Assembly (NCBI RefSeq): GCF_042652185.1
Contig: NZ_JBHSIX010000003.1
Direction: 5' to 3' (one strand)
DNA: 64,000 bases
Source: Actinacidiphila fildesensis
GTDB taxonomy: Bacteria > Actinomycetota > Actinomycetes > Streptomycetales > Streptomycetaceae
The stretch's first letter is position 1, and each line of letters begins with the position of its first letter. The notes beneath the pieces were generated by a model. It did not search any database. It saw only the letters and a list, made by a program, of their open reading frames with translations, and was not told the origin of the DNA. Below are positions 40,950 through 48,762 of the stretch, piece by piece. The translations under genes were made by a program, and so were the position numbers.

Positions 40950-41734
40950 CAGCTCAGCAGCCCCGTCCTGATCGGTTCGGCGTCGTGTGCGGCGTGCGGG
41001 TGCACATGGTCGTGGCCGGGCAGCGCGTGCTGGCCGACGGCGCGCGGCGGCGGTCCGTCGTGGACGACGCAGCCGTCCCGCAGTACCACCGCGCGGTCGA
41101 TCAGCGGCTCCAGCGGCCCGAGCTCGTGCAGGACGAGCAGCACGGTGGCGCCGCCCGCGACCTGCTCGCGCAGGGTGCCGGCCAGGATCTCCTGGCTGGC
41201 GACGTCCACGCCCGCCATCGGCTCGTCCATGATCAGCAGTTCGGGCTCCACGGCCAGCGCGCGGGCGATGAGCACCCGCTGGTGCTGCCCGCCGGACAGC
41301 GCGTTGACGGAGTCCCTGGCGCGGTCGGCCATACCGACCAGCTCCAGCGCCCGGTCGACCGCCGCGCGGTCGGCCCGGCCGAGCGGCCGCAGCCGGGTAC
41401 GGGCCAGCCGGCCGGCGGAGACGACCTCGCGGACGGTCGCCGGCACGCCGCTCGCGGCGGTGGTGCGCTGCGGGACGTAGCCGATCCTGGCCCAGTCGCG
41501 GAAGCGCTTGAGCGGGGTGCCGAACAGCTCGAGACGGCCCTCGCTGAGCGGCACCTGGCCGACGACGGCGCGGACCGCCGTCGATTTGCCCGAGCCGTTC
41601 GCGCCGAGCAGCGCGACGACCTCGCCGCGGCCGACCGCCAGGTCCACCCCGCGCAGTACGGGCCGGGATCCGAGCGAGGCCGTCGCCCCGCGCAGGGATA
41701 TGACCGGGACCGGCTCCCTGTCCGCCTCCGTCAT
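40949..41734 (-). CDS. znuC: Zinc ABC transporter ATPase ZnuC
   Basis: 261 residues from the ATG at 41734, chosen for the AAGGAGG site 6 bases upstream; a GTG at 41788 overlapping the znuA stop would add 18 residues. Walker A LLGANGSGKST, signature motif LSGGQHQRVLIARAL, Walker B LLIMDEPMAGVD, and H-loop LLVLHELG. It energises ZnuB. The C-terminus is His-rich (GQHALPGHDHVHPHAAHDAE), as often in zinc importers. Confidence 0.93.
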   Translation of the reverse strand: MTEADREPVPVISLRGATASLGSRPVLRGVDLAVGRGEVVALLGANGSGKSTAVRAVVGQVPLSEGRLELFGTPLKRFRDWARIGYVPQRTTAASGVPATVREVVSAGRLARTRLRPLGRADRAAVDRALELVGMADRARDSVNALSGGQHQRVLIARALAVEPELLIMDEPMAGVDVASQEILAGTLREQVAGGATVLLVLHELGPLEPLIDRAVVLRDGCVVHDGPPPRAVGQHALPGHDHVHPHAAHDAEPIRTGLLS

Positions 41735-41784
41735 GCCTGCCTCCTTCACCAGGTGCTCCGTCATCTGCTCGGTCATCGCGTCCT

Positions 41785-42777
41785 TCACTTGCTGCCGAGT
41801 GCCGTCTGCAGAGCCTTGAGGTTGCTCTGCTGGACCTCGAAGTAGTCGGTGCCCTTGGACTTGTCGGTGATGCCCTCGAGGGGGTCCAGTACATCGGTCT
41901 TCAGCTTCAGGTCGCCGGCCAGGGTCTTGGCGGTGGCGTTGCTGGCGAGCGTCTCGAAGAAGACCGTCGAGACGTGGTGCTTCGCGGAGAGCTGCTGCAG
42001 AGCCTTGATGCGGGCGCCGCTGGGCTCGGCCTCGGGGTCGATGCCGCCGATGGCCTCCTCGACCAGGCCGTAGCGCTCGGCGAGGTAGCCGAAGGCCGCG
42101 TGGGTGGTGATGAAGGTGTCGGAGGCGCGGTTCTTGAGACCGTCCTTGAACTGGTTGTTCAGCGCGTCCAACTTCTTGACCAGCACGTCCGTGTTCTTCT
42201 GGTACGTGGCGGCGTTGTCCGGGTCGGCCTTGGCGAGCGTGGCGTTGACGCCCTTGGCGACCTCGGCGTACTTCACCGGGTCGAGCCAGATGTGCGGGTC
42301 AGCGCCGGCCTCGCCCTCGCCCTCGCCCTCGCCGGAGTGGTTGTCGCCGGTGGTGTGCGCATGGCCGTCGACCTCGGTGCCGTGCTCCTCGAGCGTGGTC
42401 AGCGAGGCGGCGTCGGCGGTGTTCTTCACACCGGACTGCTTGACGGCCTCGTCGACGGCGGGCTGCAGGCCCTTGAGATAGACGATCACGTCGGCCTTGC
42501 CGAGGGCGGCGGTCTGCCGCGGGGTGAGCTCCAGATCGTGCGGCTCGACGCCCGGCTTGGTGAGCGCCGTCACGGCGACGTGGTCGCCGCCGATCTCCTT
42601 CGCCAGGAATTCCATGGGGTAGAAGGACGCCGTGACCTTCAGTTTCCCGCTGCTCCCCACGCCGTCCGCGGCGTCCGAAGCCGAGCAGGCACTCAGTGTG
42701 AGCAGGCCCAGGGCGGCGGTTCCGGCGACGGCGGCGGGTATCAGACGGTGGCGTTTGTTCATGACACTCATTTTCAT
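41785..42777 (-). CDS. znuA: Zinc-binding lipoprotein ZnuA
   Basis: 330 residues if started at 42777; the ATG at 42762 (MNKRHRLIPAAVAGTAALGL) is also plausible. The signal ends in the lipobox LSAC. Solute-binding protein of the cluster A-I type: FYPMEFLAKEIGGDHVAV, KPGVEPHDLELTPRQ, a His-rich acidic loop (DGHAHTTGDNHSGEGEGEGE), DPHIWLDPVKYAEV and TTHAAFGYLAERYGL. It captures Zn2+ for ZnuBC. Zur-like boxes overlap and precede the start. Confidence 0.94.
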   Translation of the reverse strand: MKMSVMNKRHRLIPAAVAGTAALGLLTLSACSASDAADGVGSSGKLKVTASFYPMEFLAKEIGGDHVAVTALTKPGVEPHDLELTPRQTAALGKADVIVYLKGLQPAVDEAVKQSGVKNTADAASLTTLEEHGTEVDGHAHTTGDNHSGEGEGEGEAGADPHIWLDPVKYAEVAKGVNATLAKADPDNAATYQKNTDVLVKKLDALNNQFKDGLKNRASDTFITTHAAFGYLAERYGLVEEAIGGIDPEAEPSGARIKALQQLSAKHHVSTVFFETLASNATAKTLAGDLKLKTDVLDPLEGITDKSKGTDYFEVQQSNLKALQTALGSK

Positions 42778-42798
42778 CTGAAGTGGAAACGATTGTCA
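42762..42798 (-). promoter_or_regulatory. Two candidate Zur boxes at the znuA start
   Basis: TGGAAACGATTGTCA (42784-42798) and TGACACTCATTTTCA (42762-42776) both resemble the 15-bp Zur operator TGAAAATGATTTTCA, the second when read on the minus strand. The first lies just upstream of the znuA start, the second overlaps the first five codons of the longer start. They probably repress the znu operon. Confidence 0.65.
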
Positions 42799-42903
42799 AT
42801 TGCCCTCGATCCCTGGAGTTCCGCCGGAACCGATTTGATATGGGGACAGGGCCCGCCGGTAACCTGGGGCAACTGACCGCTTCGTCGTACTGAAGAGAGC
42901 ACC

Positions 42904-44286
42904 GTGGCCGCCGACAAGATCGACACCATCGTCAGCCTGAGCAAGCGCCGAGGCTTCGTATTCCCGTGCAGTGAGATCTACGGCGGCTCGCGGGCCGCCT
43001 GGGACTACGGGCCGCTCGGCGTCGAGCTCAAGGAGAACATCAAGCGCCAGTGGTGGCGCTCCATGGTCACCTCGCGCGACGACGTTGTCGGACTCGACTC
43101 GTCGGTCATCCTGGCGCGCGAGGTCTGGGAGGCGTCCGGCCACGTCGCGACGTTCTCGGACCCGCTGACCGAGTGCACCTCCTGTCACAAGCGCTACCGC
43201 GCGGACCACCTGGAGGAGGCGTACGAGTCCAAGCACGGCCGTCCGCCGGCCAACGGTCTCGCCGACATCAACTGCCCGAACTGCGGCAACAAGGGCGCCT
43301 TCACGGAGCCCAAGCAGTTCTCCGGCATGCTGCAGACGCACCTCGGCCCGACCCAGGACGCGGGCTCCGTCGCGTACCTGCGGCCGGAGACCGCCCAGGG
43401 CATCTTCACCAACTTCGCCCAGGTGCAGACGACCTCGCGCAAGAAGCCGCCGTTCGGTATCGCCCAGACCGGCAAGAGCTTCCGCAACGAGATCACGCCC
43501 GGCAACTTCATCTTCAGGACCCGTGAGTTCGAGCAGATGGAGATGGAGTTCTTCGTCAAGCCGGGCGAGGACGAGCAGTGGCACGAGTACTGGATGGAGC
43601 AGCGCTGGAACTGGTACACCGGCCTGGGCCTCAACCCGGACAACATGCGCTGGTTCGAGCACGCCAAGGAGAAGCTGTCCCACTACTCGAAGCGCACCAC
43701 TGACATCGAGTACCGCTTCAACTTCGGCGGCAACGAGTTCTCCGAGCTGGAGGGTGTGGCCAACCGCACCGACTTCGACCTCAAGGCGCACTCCGAGGCC
43801 TCCGGCCAGGACCTCTCGTACTTCGACCAGGAGGCCGGCGAGCGCTGGTTCCCGTACGTCATCGAGCCGGCGGCGGGCGTGAACCGCGCCATGCTCGCCT
43901 TCATGCTCGACGCGTACAACGAGGACGAGGCGCCCAACGCCAAGGGCGTCATGGAGAAGCGCACGGTCATGCGCCTCGACCCGCGCCTGGCGCCGGTCAA
44001 GGTCGCCGTCCTGCCGCTGTCCCGCAACCCGCAGCTCTCGCCGAAGGCCAAGGGCCTGGCGACCGACCTGCGGAAGAACTGGAACATCGAGTTCGACGAC
44101 GCGGGTGCCATCGGCCGCCGCTACCGTCGTCAGGACGAGATCGGTACGCCGTTCTGCGTCACCGTCGACTTCGACACCCTCGACGACAACGCGGTGACGG
44201 TGCGCGAGCGCGACACCATGAAGCAGGAGCGCGTGTCGCTGGACCAGATCCAGTCGTACCTGGGTGGCCGACTGCTCGGCTGCTAG
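42904..44286 (+). CDS. glyS: Glycine-tRNA ligase (alpha2 type)
   Basis: 460 residues from the GTG at 42904. Class II synthetase of the homodimeric type. The start AADKIDTIVSLSKRRGFVFP leads to CSEIYGGSRAAWDYGPLGVE. Further along are a zinc ribbon (CTSCHKRYRADH, CPNCGNKGAF), motif 2 SFRNEITPGNFIFRTREFEQ, motif 3 IEPAAGVNRAMLAFMLDAYN and the C-terminal anticodon-binding domain (APVKVAVLPLSRNPQLSPKA). Divergent to znuA. It ends at a very strong hairpin. Confidence 0.96.
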   Translation: MAADKIDTIVSLSKRRGFVFPCSEIYGGSRAAWDYGPLGVELKENIKRQWWRSMVTSRDDVVGLDSSVILAREVWEASGHVATFSDPLTECTSCHKRYRADHLEEAYESKHGRPPANGLADINCPNCGNKGAFTEPKQFSGMLQTHLGPTQDAGSVAYLRPETAQGIFTNFAQVQTTSRKKPPFGIAQTGKSFRNEITPGNFIFRTREFEQMEMEFFVKPGEDEQWHEYWMEQRWNWYTGLGLNPDNMRWFEHAKEKLSHYSKRTTDIEYRFNFGGNEFSELEGVANRTDFDLKAHSEASGQDLSYFDQEAGERWFPYVIEPAAGVNRAMLAFMLDAYNEDEAPNAKGVMEKRTVMRLDPRLAPVKVAVLPLSRNPQLSPKAKGLATDLRKNWNIEFDDAGAIGRRYRRQDEIGTPFCVTVDFDTLDDNAVTVRERDTMKQERVSLDQIQSYLGGRLLGC

Positions 44287-44308
44287 GGCGGGTTGCACAA
44301 GGTTCGCC

Positions 44309-44353
44309 GCAAACGCCGGCGGGGCTGGAAATTCCAGCCCCGCCGGCGTTTGC
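44309..44353. terminator. Long perfect hairpin after glyS
   Basis: GCAAACGCCGGCGGGGCTGG plus AA (44309-44330) is followed by one base and then the exact 22-base reverse complement (44332-44353). It lies between the glyS stop and the convergent membrane-protein gene. Probably a bidirectional terminator. Confidence 0.8.
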
Positions 44354-44362
44354 GTTTGCGTG

Positions 44363-44419
44363 TGCGGACGCATGAACTGAGCCCCAGCGTCAGCTGGGGG
44401 AGTTCGTGCGTGCGGACGC
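44363..44419. repeat. Palindromic mini-element flanked by 9-bp direct repeats
   Basis: TGCGGACGC occurs at 44363-44371 and again at 44411-44419. Between the copies lies a 39-base palindromic segment with GAACT...AGTTC outer and GCCCCAGC...GCTGGGG inner arms. The element contains the stop codon (44390-44392) of the adjacent minus-strand gene and encodes its last residues (NSPS). The layout looks like a tiny insertion with a target-site duplication. Confidence 0.6.
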
Positions 44420-44881
44420 CCGTACGGCCAGTGCCGCGCACAGCGCGGCCAGCGGCAGTTCGAGGCAGGCCGCCATCAGGAGCGCGGATGCGATATCTGC
44501 TCCAGGGGCGGCCGTCGTGACGTCGAACCAGGCGTCGACGACCAGCAGCATCGCGGTGGCGGCCGCCGCGAGACCGCGGCGGTGGTCGCGGCGGCGCAGG
44601 AGCAGGCCGGTGCCGATGAGGCCGACGGCCTCCAGGGCGTCCAGGCCCACCCAGGCGGTCGACCAGTGGGACGCCTGCGCGGTGTCCGGGAGCGAGGTCG
44701 CGAGGATGAACAGCCAGGGGACCAGGGCCAGTCCGAGCGCGATCAGGACGTAGCCGAGCGGTCTGGGGCGGCGCGGCTCCGGCTCCGGGACGGCGTACAA
44801 CTCGATGATCTCGGCGCCGGTGCCGCCGTGCACGGTGGCGGTCGGACGGATCCGGGTGGCCGGCATCTCCAGGACGGACAT
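44390..44881 (-). CDS. Small membrane protein with four predicted helices
   Basis: 163 residues from the ATG at 44881 with AAGGAG upstream. N-terminal 45 residues are soluble (MSVLEMPATRIRPTATVHGG); then hydrophobic helices near 50-68 (LGYVLIALGLALVPWLFILA), 82-100, 110-126 and 132-155. No known catalytic motif. The last residues come from the palindromic mini-element at 44372-44410, so the natural C-terminus may have been changed. Function unknown. Confidence 0.75.
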   Translation of the reverse strand: MSVLEMPATRIRPTATVHGGTGAEIIELYAVPEPEPRRPRPLGYVLIALGLALVPWLFILATSLPDTAQASHWSTAWVGLDALEAVGLIGTGLLLRRRDHRRGLAAAATAMLLVVDAWFDVTTAAPGADIASALLMAACLELPLAALCAALAVRASARTNSPS

Positions 44882-45050
44882 GGTGGTGAACTCCTTCCGG
44901 ACCCGGCGGTCGGGTACGGGAACCAGCCTCGTCGCCGGACCCGCGCAGGTCAGTAACGCCCGGGACCGACCTGTGGTGGTGCTGGCCATACCCCGAGAAC
45001 GGACCCCTACGGGATGCACACCACCCCACCTGGGGCTCTACGGTGAGCGC

Positions 45051-46295
45051 ATGGCATCAACAGGGCCGCTGCGGCGTGCACTCCAGCAGGCCGCCGCATA
45101 CGCCCCGTGGTCGGCCTGGGCATGGCGGAACACGGCGTTCGTCACGGCGGGCGTGCCGCTGGCCGGGGTGAGCGCGCTGCTGATCTTCGACCTCGTGACG
45201 GACTGGCGGTCGGTGATCCTGCTGCCCGCGCTGCCCCTGGTGTGCGGCCCGCTGACGATGCTGCAGCGCAGCCGGTTCTGGTCGCTGCTGGGGCTGACCG
45301 TCCCCCGGGTGCCGCGGGCGAGCCCCTGGTACACCCCGCGCGGCGCCTGGCGGTGGCTGCGCTCGGAGGCGACCTGGCGGCAGTTGGGCTACCACCTGCT
45401 GGCCGCCCCGCTGGCGGCGGCCGGAGCGGTGCTCGTCGTCTGCTCCTGGGTCGCGGGGATCTTCGGCGCGCTGGTCTTCTCCTGGGTGTGGGCGCTGCCG
45501 GCCGAGGACCGGCTGCCCGGCTGGACCGAGCGGTACACGCTCGTCACCGCCGCCGGGGTCGTCCTGCTGCTCGTGGCGCCCTTCCTGGCCGCCGCCGTCA
45601 CCCGGCTCGACACCTCGGCCGCCGCCGCGCTGCTGGGGCCCAACCGGGCCGGGGAACTGCGGCGCCGCGTCGAGGACCTCGCCGAGAGCCGGGCGGGAGT
45701 GGTGGACGCCGCGGACGCCGAACGCCGCCGGATCGAACGCGATCTGCACGACGGCGCGCAGCAGCGGCTGGTCTCCCTCGCGATGAACCTCGGCCTGGCC
45801 CGCGCCACCCTCAAGGACCTGCCGCCCGAGGCGCGCCGGGTGATCGACGAGGCGCACCGCGAGGCGAAGGAAGCCATCGAGGAACTCAGCAACCTGGTGC
45901 GCGGGCTGCATCCGGCCGTCCTGGACGACCGGGGCCTGGACGCGGCACTGTCGGGTGTCGCCGCGCGGGCGCCGCTGCCCGTCCATCTGAAGGTGGACAT
46001 GGAGCGGCGGGCGTCGCCCACCGTGGAGGCCGTCGCGTACTTCGTGGTCTCCGAGGCGCTCGCGAACGTCGCCAAGCACGCCCGCGCGGAGCGGGTGGAC
46101 GTCGAGGTGCGGTGCCGCGGGGACGTGCTGCGGGTGACCGTCACCGACGACGGGATCGGCGGCGCGGACGTGGCGGGCGGTACCGGCCTGGCCGGGCTCG
46201 CGCAGCGCGTCGGCTCCGTCGACGGATCCATCGGAATCAGCAGCCCCGCCGGGGGCCCGACCATCATCACTGTGGAGTTGCCGTGCGGGCTGTAA
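45051..46295 (+). CDS. Two-component sensor histidine kinase (NarL/DesK type)
   Basis: 414 residues from the ATG at 45051. N-terminal membrane part with four or five helices up to about residue 190. The HisKA_3 dimerisation domain has ERRRIERDLHDGAQQRLVSL with phospho-acceptor His233. The ATPase domain ends with ALANVAKHARAERVDVEVR and TVTDDGIGGADVAGGTGLAG. No sensor domain outside the membrane is obvious. Its stop overlaps the response-regulator start by 13 bases. Confidence 0.93.
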   Translation: MASTGPLRRALQQAAAYAPWSAWAWRNTAFVTAGVPLAGVSALLIFDLVTDWRSVILLPALPLVCGPLTMLQRSRFWSLLGLTVPRVPRASPWYTPRGAWRWLRSEATWRQLGYHLLAAPLAAAGAVLVVCSWVAGIFGALVFSWVWALPAEDRLPGWTERYTLVTAAGVVLLLVAPFLAAAVTRLDTSAAAALLGPNRAGELRRRVEDLAESRAGVVDAADAERRRIERDLHDGAQQRLVSLAMNLGLARATLKDLPPEARRVIDEAHREAKEAIEELSNLVRGLHPAVLDDRGLDAALSGVAARAPLPVHLKVDMERRASPTVEAVAYFVVSEALANVAKHARAERVDVEVRCRGDVLRVTVTDDGIGGADVAGGTGLAGLAQRVGSVDGSIGISSPAGGPTIITVELPCGL

Positions 46296-46927
46296 TCGCC
46301 GAGGACTCGATCCTGTTGCGCATCGGACTGGTCAAGGTCCTGGAGACCGCGGGCTTCGAGGTCGCCGCCGAAGTGGGCGACGCCGAGGCCCTGCTGACGG
46401 CCGTCGACGAGCACCGGCCGCAACTGGCACTGGTGGACGTCAGGATGCCGCCCGGCTTCACCGACGAGGGCGTACGGGCCGCCCTGATGATCCGCCGGCA
46501 GTGGCCGGACACCGCGGTCCTGCTGCTCTCCCAGTTCGTCGAGGAGCGGTACGCGGCCGACCTGCTGTCGTCCCACGGCGGCGGTATCGGCTACCTGCTC
46601 AAGCAACGGGTCGCGGACGTCGAGGAGTTCATCGACGCGCTGCGCCGCGTCGCGAACGGCGGCACCGCGCTCGACCCGCAGGTCGTCGCGCAGCTTCTGC
46701 TGCGCCGCAACTCCGACCCGCTGGAGCGGCTGACGCCGCGCGAGCGCGAAGTGCTCTCGCTGATGGCGGAGGGGCGCTCCAACGCGGGCATCGCCGAGCA
46801 ACTGGTGGTCAGCGAGAGCGCGGTCGCCAAGCACATCAACAACATCTTCGCGAAACTCGATCTGCCGGTGGCGGACGGGGATCACCGGCGGGTGCTTGCT
46901 GTGCTGCGGTTCCTGGAGGGGGCGTGA
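46283..46927 (+). CDS. NarL/LuxR-type response regulator
   Basis: 214 residues from the GTG at 46283 (VRAVIAEDSILLRIGLVKVL). Receiver domain with phospho-acceptor Asp52 in LALVDVRMPPG. The C-terminal helix-turn-helix is of the LuxR/GerE type: LTPREREVLSLMAEGRSNAG, VSESAVAKHINNIFAKLDL. Cognate regulator of the kinase encoded just upstream. It probably also controls the coupled DUF4097-like gene, whose start overlaps this stop. Confidence 0.94.
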   Translation: MRAVIAEDSILLRIGLVKVLETAGFEVAAEVGDAEALLTAVDEHRPQLALVDVRMPPGFTDEGVRAALMIRRQWPDTAVLLLSQFVEERYAADLLSSHGGGIGYLLKQRVADVEEFIDALRRVANGGTALDPQVVAQLLLRRNSDPLERLTPREREVLSLMAEGRSNAGIAEQLVVSESAVAKHINNIFAKLDLPVADGDHRRVLAVLRFLEGA

Positions 46928-47781
46928 CGGTCCCGGAGGGGAGCCCTTCGAATCCCCGGAAGCCCCGCAAGCATCGTGCGGCTTGGTTGGTGGTCGCGGT
47001 GATCAGCGCGCTGTTCATCGTGTCGCCGATGGCCGTGGAGACCTGGGCGTACTTCGGCGGGCACCGGCCCGGACCGACGGAGTCGCTCGAGGTCCCGCCC
47101 GGGGGAGGGCGGGTCCAGCGGTTGCAGGTGGACGCGGGCAACGCGTCGGTGACGGTGCGGCCCGGTCCTGCCGGTCAGGTGCGGGTCCGCCAGACGCTGA
47201 TCTGGTCGACGACGAAGCCGCAGGTCAGGAAGGTGTGGGACGGCAGCGTGCTGAAGGTGCAGGCGGAGTGCCCCGGCTGGTGGTCGCTGACCGGCCTGGA
47301 CTGCTCGGTGAAGCTGGAGTTCGACGTCCCGCCGGAGATCGAGATCCAGGTCGTGGGCACCTCGGGATCCACGGACGTGCGCGGCACCACCGGCCGCCTG
47401 GACCTGACGAGCACCTCAGGGTCCACGACCCTGACCGACGTCGGCGGCACCATCTGGGCCCGCACCGGATCGGGCGCGCTCGAGGGCACCGGGCTCTCCT
47501 CCCGGACGGCGGACGTGGGGGCGAACTCCGGTTCGCTGGACCTGGCGTTCACCTCGGCCCCGGACAAGGTGACGGCGAAGGTGGGCTCGGGCGCCGTGAC
47601 GATCGGCGTCCCGCCGGGTTCCCACTACCAGGTGGTCGGGCGCAGCGGGAGCGGGTCGCGGGAGTATGCGGCGGGGCTGGAGGAGAGCACGTCGCCGCGG
47701 ATCATCGACGCGACGGCGGGGTCGGGGTCGGTGGATGTCGACTATGTGGGTGGGGTACCGGAGGTTCCGGGAGCGTCCTGA
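46924..47781 (+). CDS. DUF4097-type beta-helical membrane protein
   Basis: 285 residues from the GTG at 46924 (GTGA overlap). One N-terminal transmembrane helix (about 20-40, AAWLVVAVISALFIVSPMAV). The remainder is a repetitive beta structure rich in Gly/Ser/Thr (VVGTSGSTDVRGTTGRLDL, TSTSGSTTLTDVGGTIWA, AKVGSGAVTIGVPPGSHY), as in DUF4097/putative adhesin proteins. It forms an operon with the two-component system, so it may be its output or a co-sensor. Its 3' end overlaps the convergent TetR gene by 40 bases. Confidence 0.8.
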   Translation: MTVPEGSPSNPRKPRKHRAAWLVVAVISALFIVSPMAVETWAYFGGHRPGPTESLEVPPGGGRVQRLQVDAGNASVTVRPGPAGQVRVRQTLIWSTTKPQVRKVWDGSVLKVQAECPGWWSLTGLDCSVKLEFDVPPEIEIQVVGTSGSTDVRGTTGRLDLTSTSGSTTLTDVGGTIWARTGSGALEGTGLSSRTADVGANSGSLDLAFTSAPDKVTAKVGSGAVTIGVPPGSHYQVVGRSGSGSREYAAGLEESTSPRIIDATAGSGSVDVDYVGGVPEVPGAS

Positions 47782-48374
47782 GGGCGGAGTCCGGTCAGCA
47801 GGAGGTCGCAGACCGCGTCGAAGGCGGTATCGATGCCGGGCTGCGACCACTCGGCCGCGTACACCGGGTCGTGGAAGCGGCCGGTGGCGTCCCAGATGGC
47901 GCGGGCGATGGTGGAGGGGTCGGTGGACTCGGGGAGGAAGAATTCGCCGCGTGCGAGGCCGCCGCTGACGATGGTTGAGAGTTGGCCCACGAGGTCCTCG
48001 ACGTGCTGGGCGACCACGGCGCTGGCCTCGCTCGCGAGTGCCAGGTACGTCGCGAACAGCTCCGGGTCGCCGCCGGCCTTGCGGCGCTTCGCCGCGAACA
48101 GCTCCGTCAGCCACTGGCGCAGCCGTTCGGGCGCGGGGTGCGGGGCGGTGGTGATGGCGGCGAGCGTGGCGTGCGACTGGTCCAGCCAGCGCTGGGTGAC
48201 GGCCTCGCGGAGGGCGGCCTTGCTGGCGAAGTGCCGGTAGACGGTCCCGTGACTGACGCCCAGGGCCCGCGCGACGTCCACGACGGTGGCCTTGGCGGGG
48301 CCGTAGCGGCGGAGCACGTCCTCGGTGGCTTCGAGGATGCGGTCGGTGGTGAGCGTCCGGGGCGGGGGCGGCAT
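47742..48374 (-). CDS. TetR family transcriptional regulator
   Basis: 210 residues from the ATG at 48374. DNA-binding part: TDRILEATEDVLRRYGPAKA then VVDVARALGVSHGTVYRHFA. The C-terminal domain (YLALASEASAVVAQHVEDLV, IARAIWDATGRFHDPVYAAE) resembles YfiR/TetR_C-type TetR proteins. Target unknown: the upstream 388-base gap contains no gene but has a 77-bp inverted-repeat element at 48438-48514, close enough to be its operator region or a separate mobile remnant. Confidence 0.92.
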   Translation of the reverse strand: MPPPPRTLTTDRILEATEDVLRRYGPAKATVVDVARALGVSHGTVYRHFASKAALREAVTQRWLDQSHATLAAITTAPHPAPERLRQWLTELFAAKRRKAGGDPELFATYLALASEASAVVAQHVEDLVGQLSTIVSGGLARGEFFLPESTDPSTIARAIWDATGRFHDPVYAAEWSQPGIDTAFDAVCDLLLTGLRPQDAPGTSGTPPT

Positions 48375-48437
48375 GGGGGGCCTTTCGGTACGGGGTGCTA
48401 CGTCCCCAGTGTGGGGGGTGCGGGGACCGGGCCCTCC

Positions 48438-48514
48438 GGGGGAGGGGTCCGAAATCGTATATTTACGAGCCTGGCGGCTCACAAATACACGGCAGCATTT
48501 CGGACCCCTCCCCC
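48438..48514. repeat. 77-bp element with perfect 18-bp inverted ends
   Basis: GGGGGAGGGGTCCGAAAT (48438-48455) and its exact reverse complement (48497-48514) bracket 41 bases that are AT-richer (TCGTATATTTACG) and contain GAGCC...GGCTC. The gap 48375-48762 is otherwise gene-free; it also carries the palindrome at 48665 and two copies of a CCGCCGCAGGCGCAA repeat (about 48571 and 48700). Confidence 0.75.
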
Positions 48515-48664
48515 TGCGGCCCCGTCCCCCTCACGTCACAACAGGTCCGTCCGGCCCGGCGCCCGAAGTCCGCCGCAGGCGCAATGGTGTGGCAGGGGCC
48601 GACGTACTTGCGGGGGTGCGGGTGGTGTCTGTGGCGTGGATTCGTGACGGCGGTGGTGGGGGCA

Positions 48665-48685
48665 CCCCCGGCCGAAGGTTGGGGG
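48665..48685. repeat. Second copy of the tricorn-gene palindrome
   Basis: CCCCCGGCC, loop GAA, GGTTGGGGG. It differs by one base from the core at 2212-2232 in the tricorn gene. Here it lies in the gene-free gap upstream of the aldo/keto reductase stop. Confidence 0.7.
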
Positions 48686-48762
48686 AGGGTGGGGATGCCC
48701 GCCGCAGGCGCAACGGCGCTGCTGGCGCCGAGGTCACCGCACCACCGCCGGAGGCGGGAGGG

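Noticed and set aside
48531..48737. Short minus-strand frame upstream of the TetR gene
   Set aside because: Only reads through the duplicated GC repeat; no start signal or homology that I recognise.
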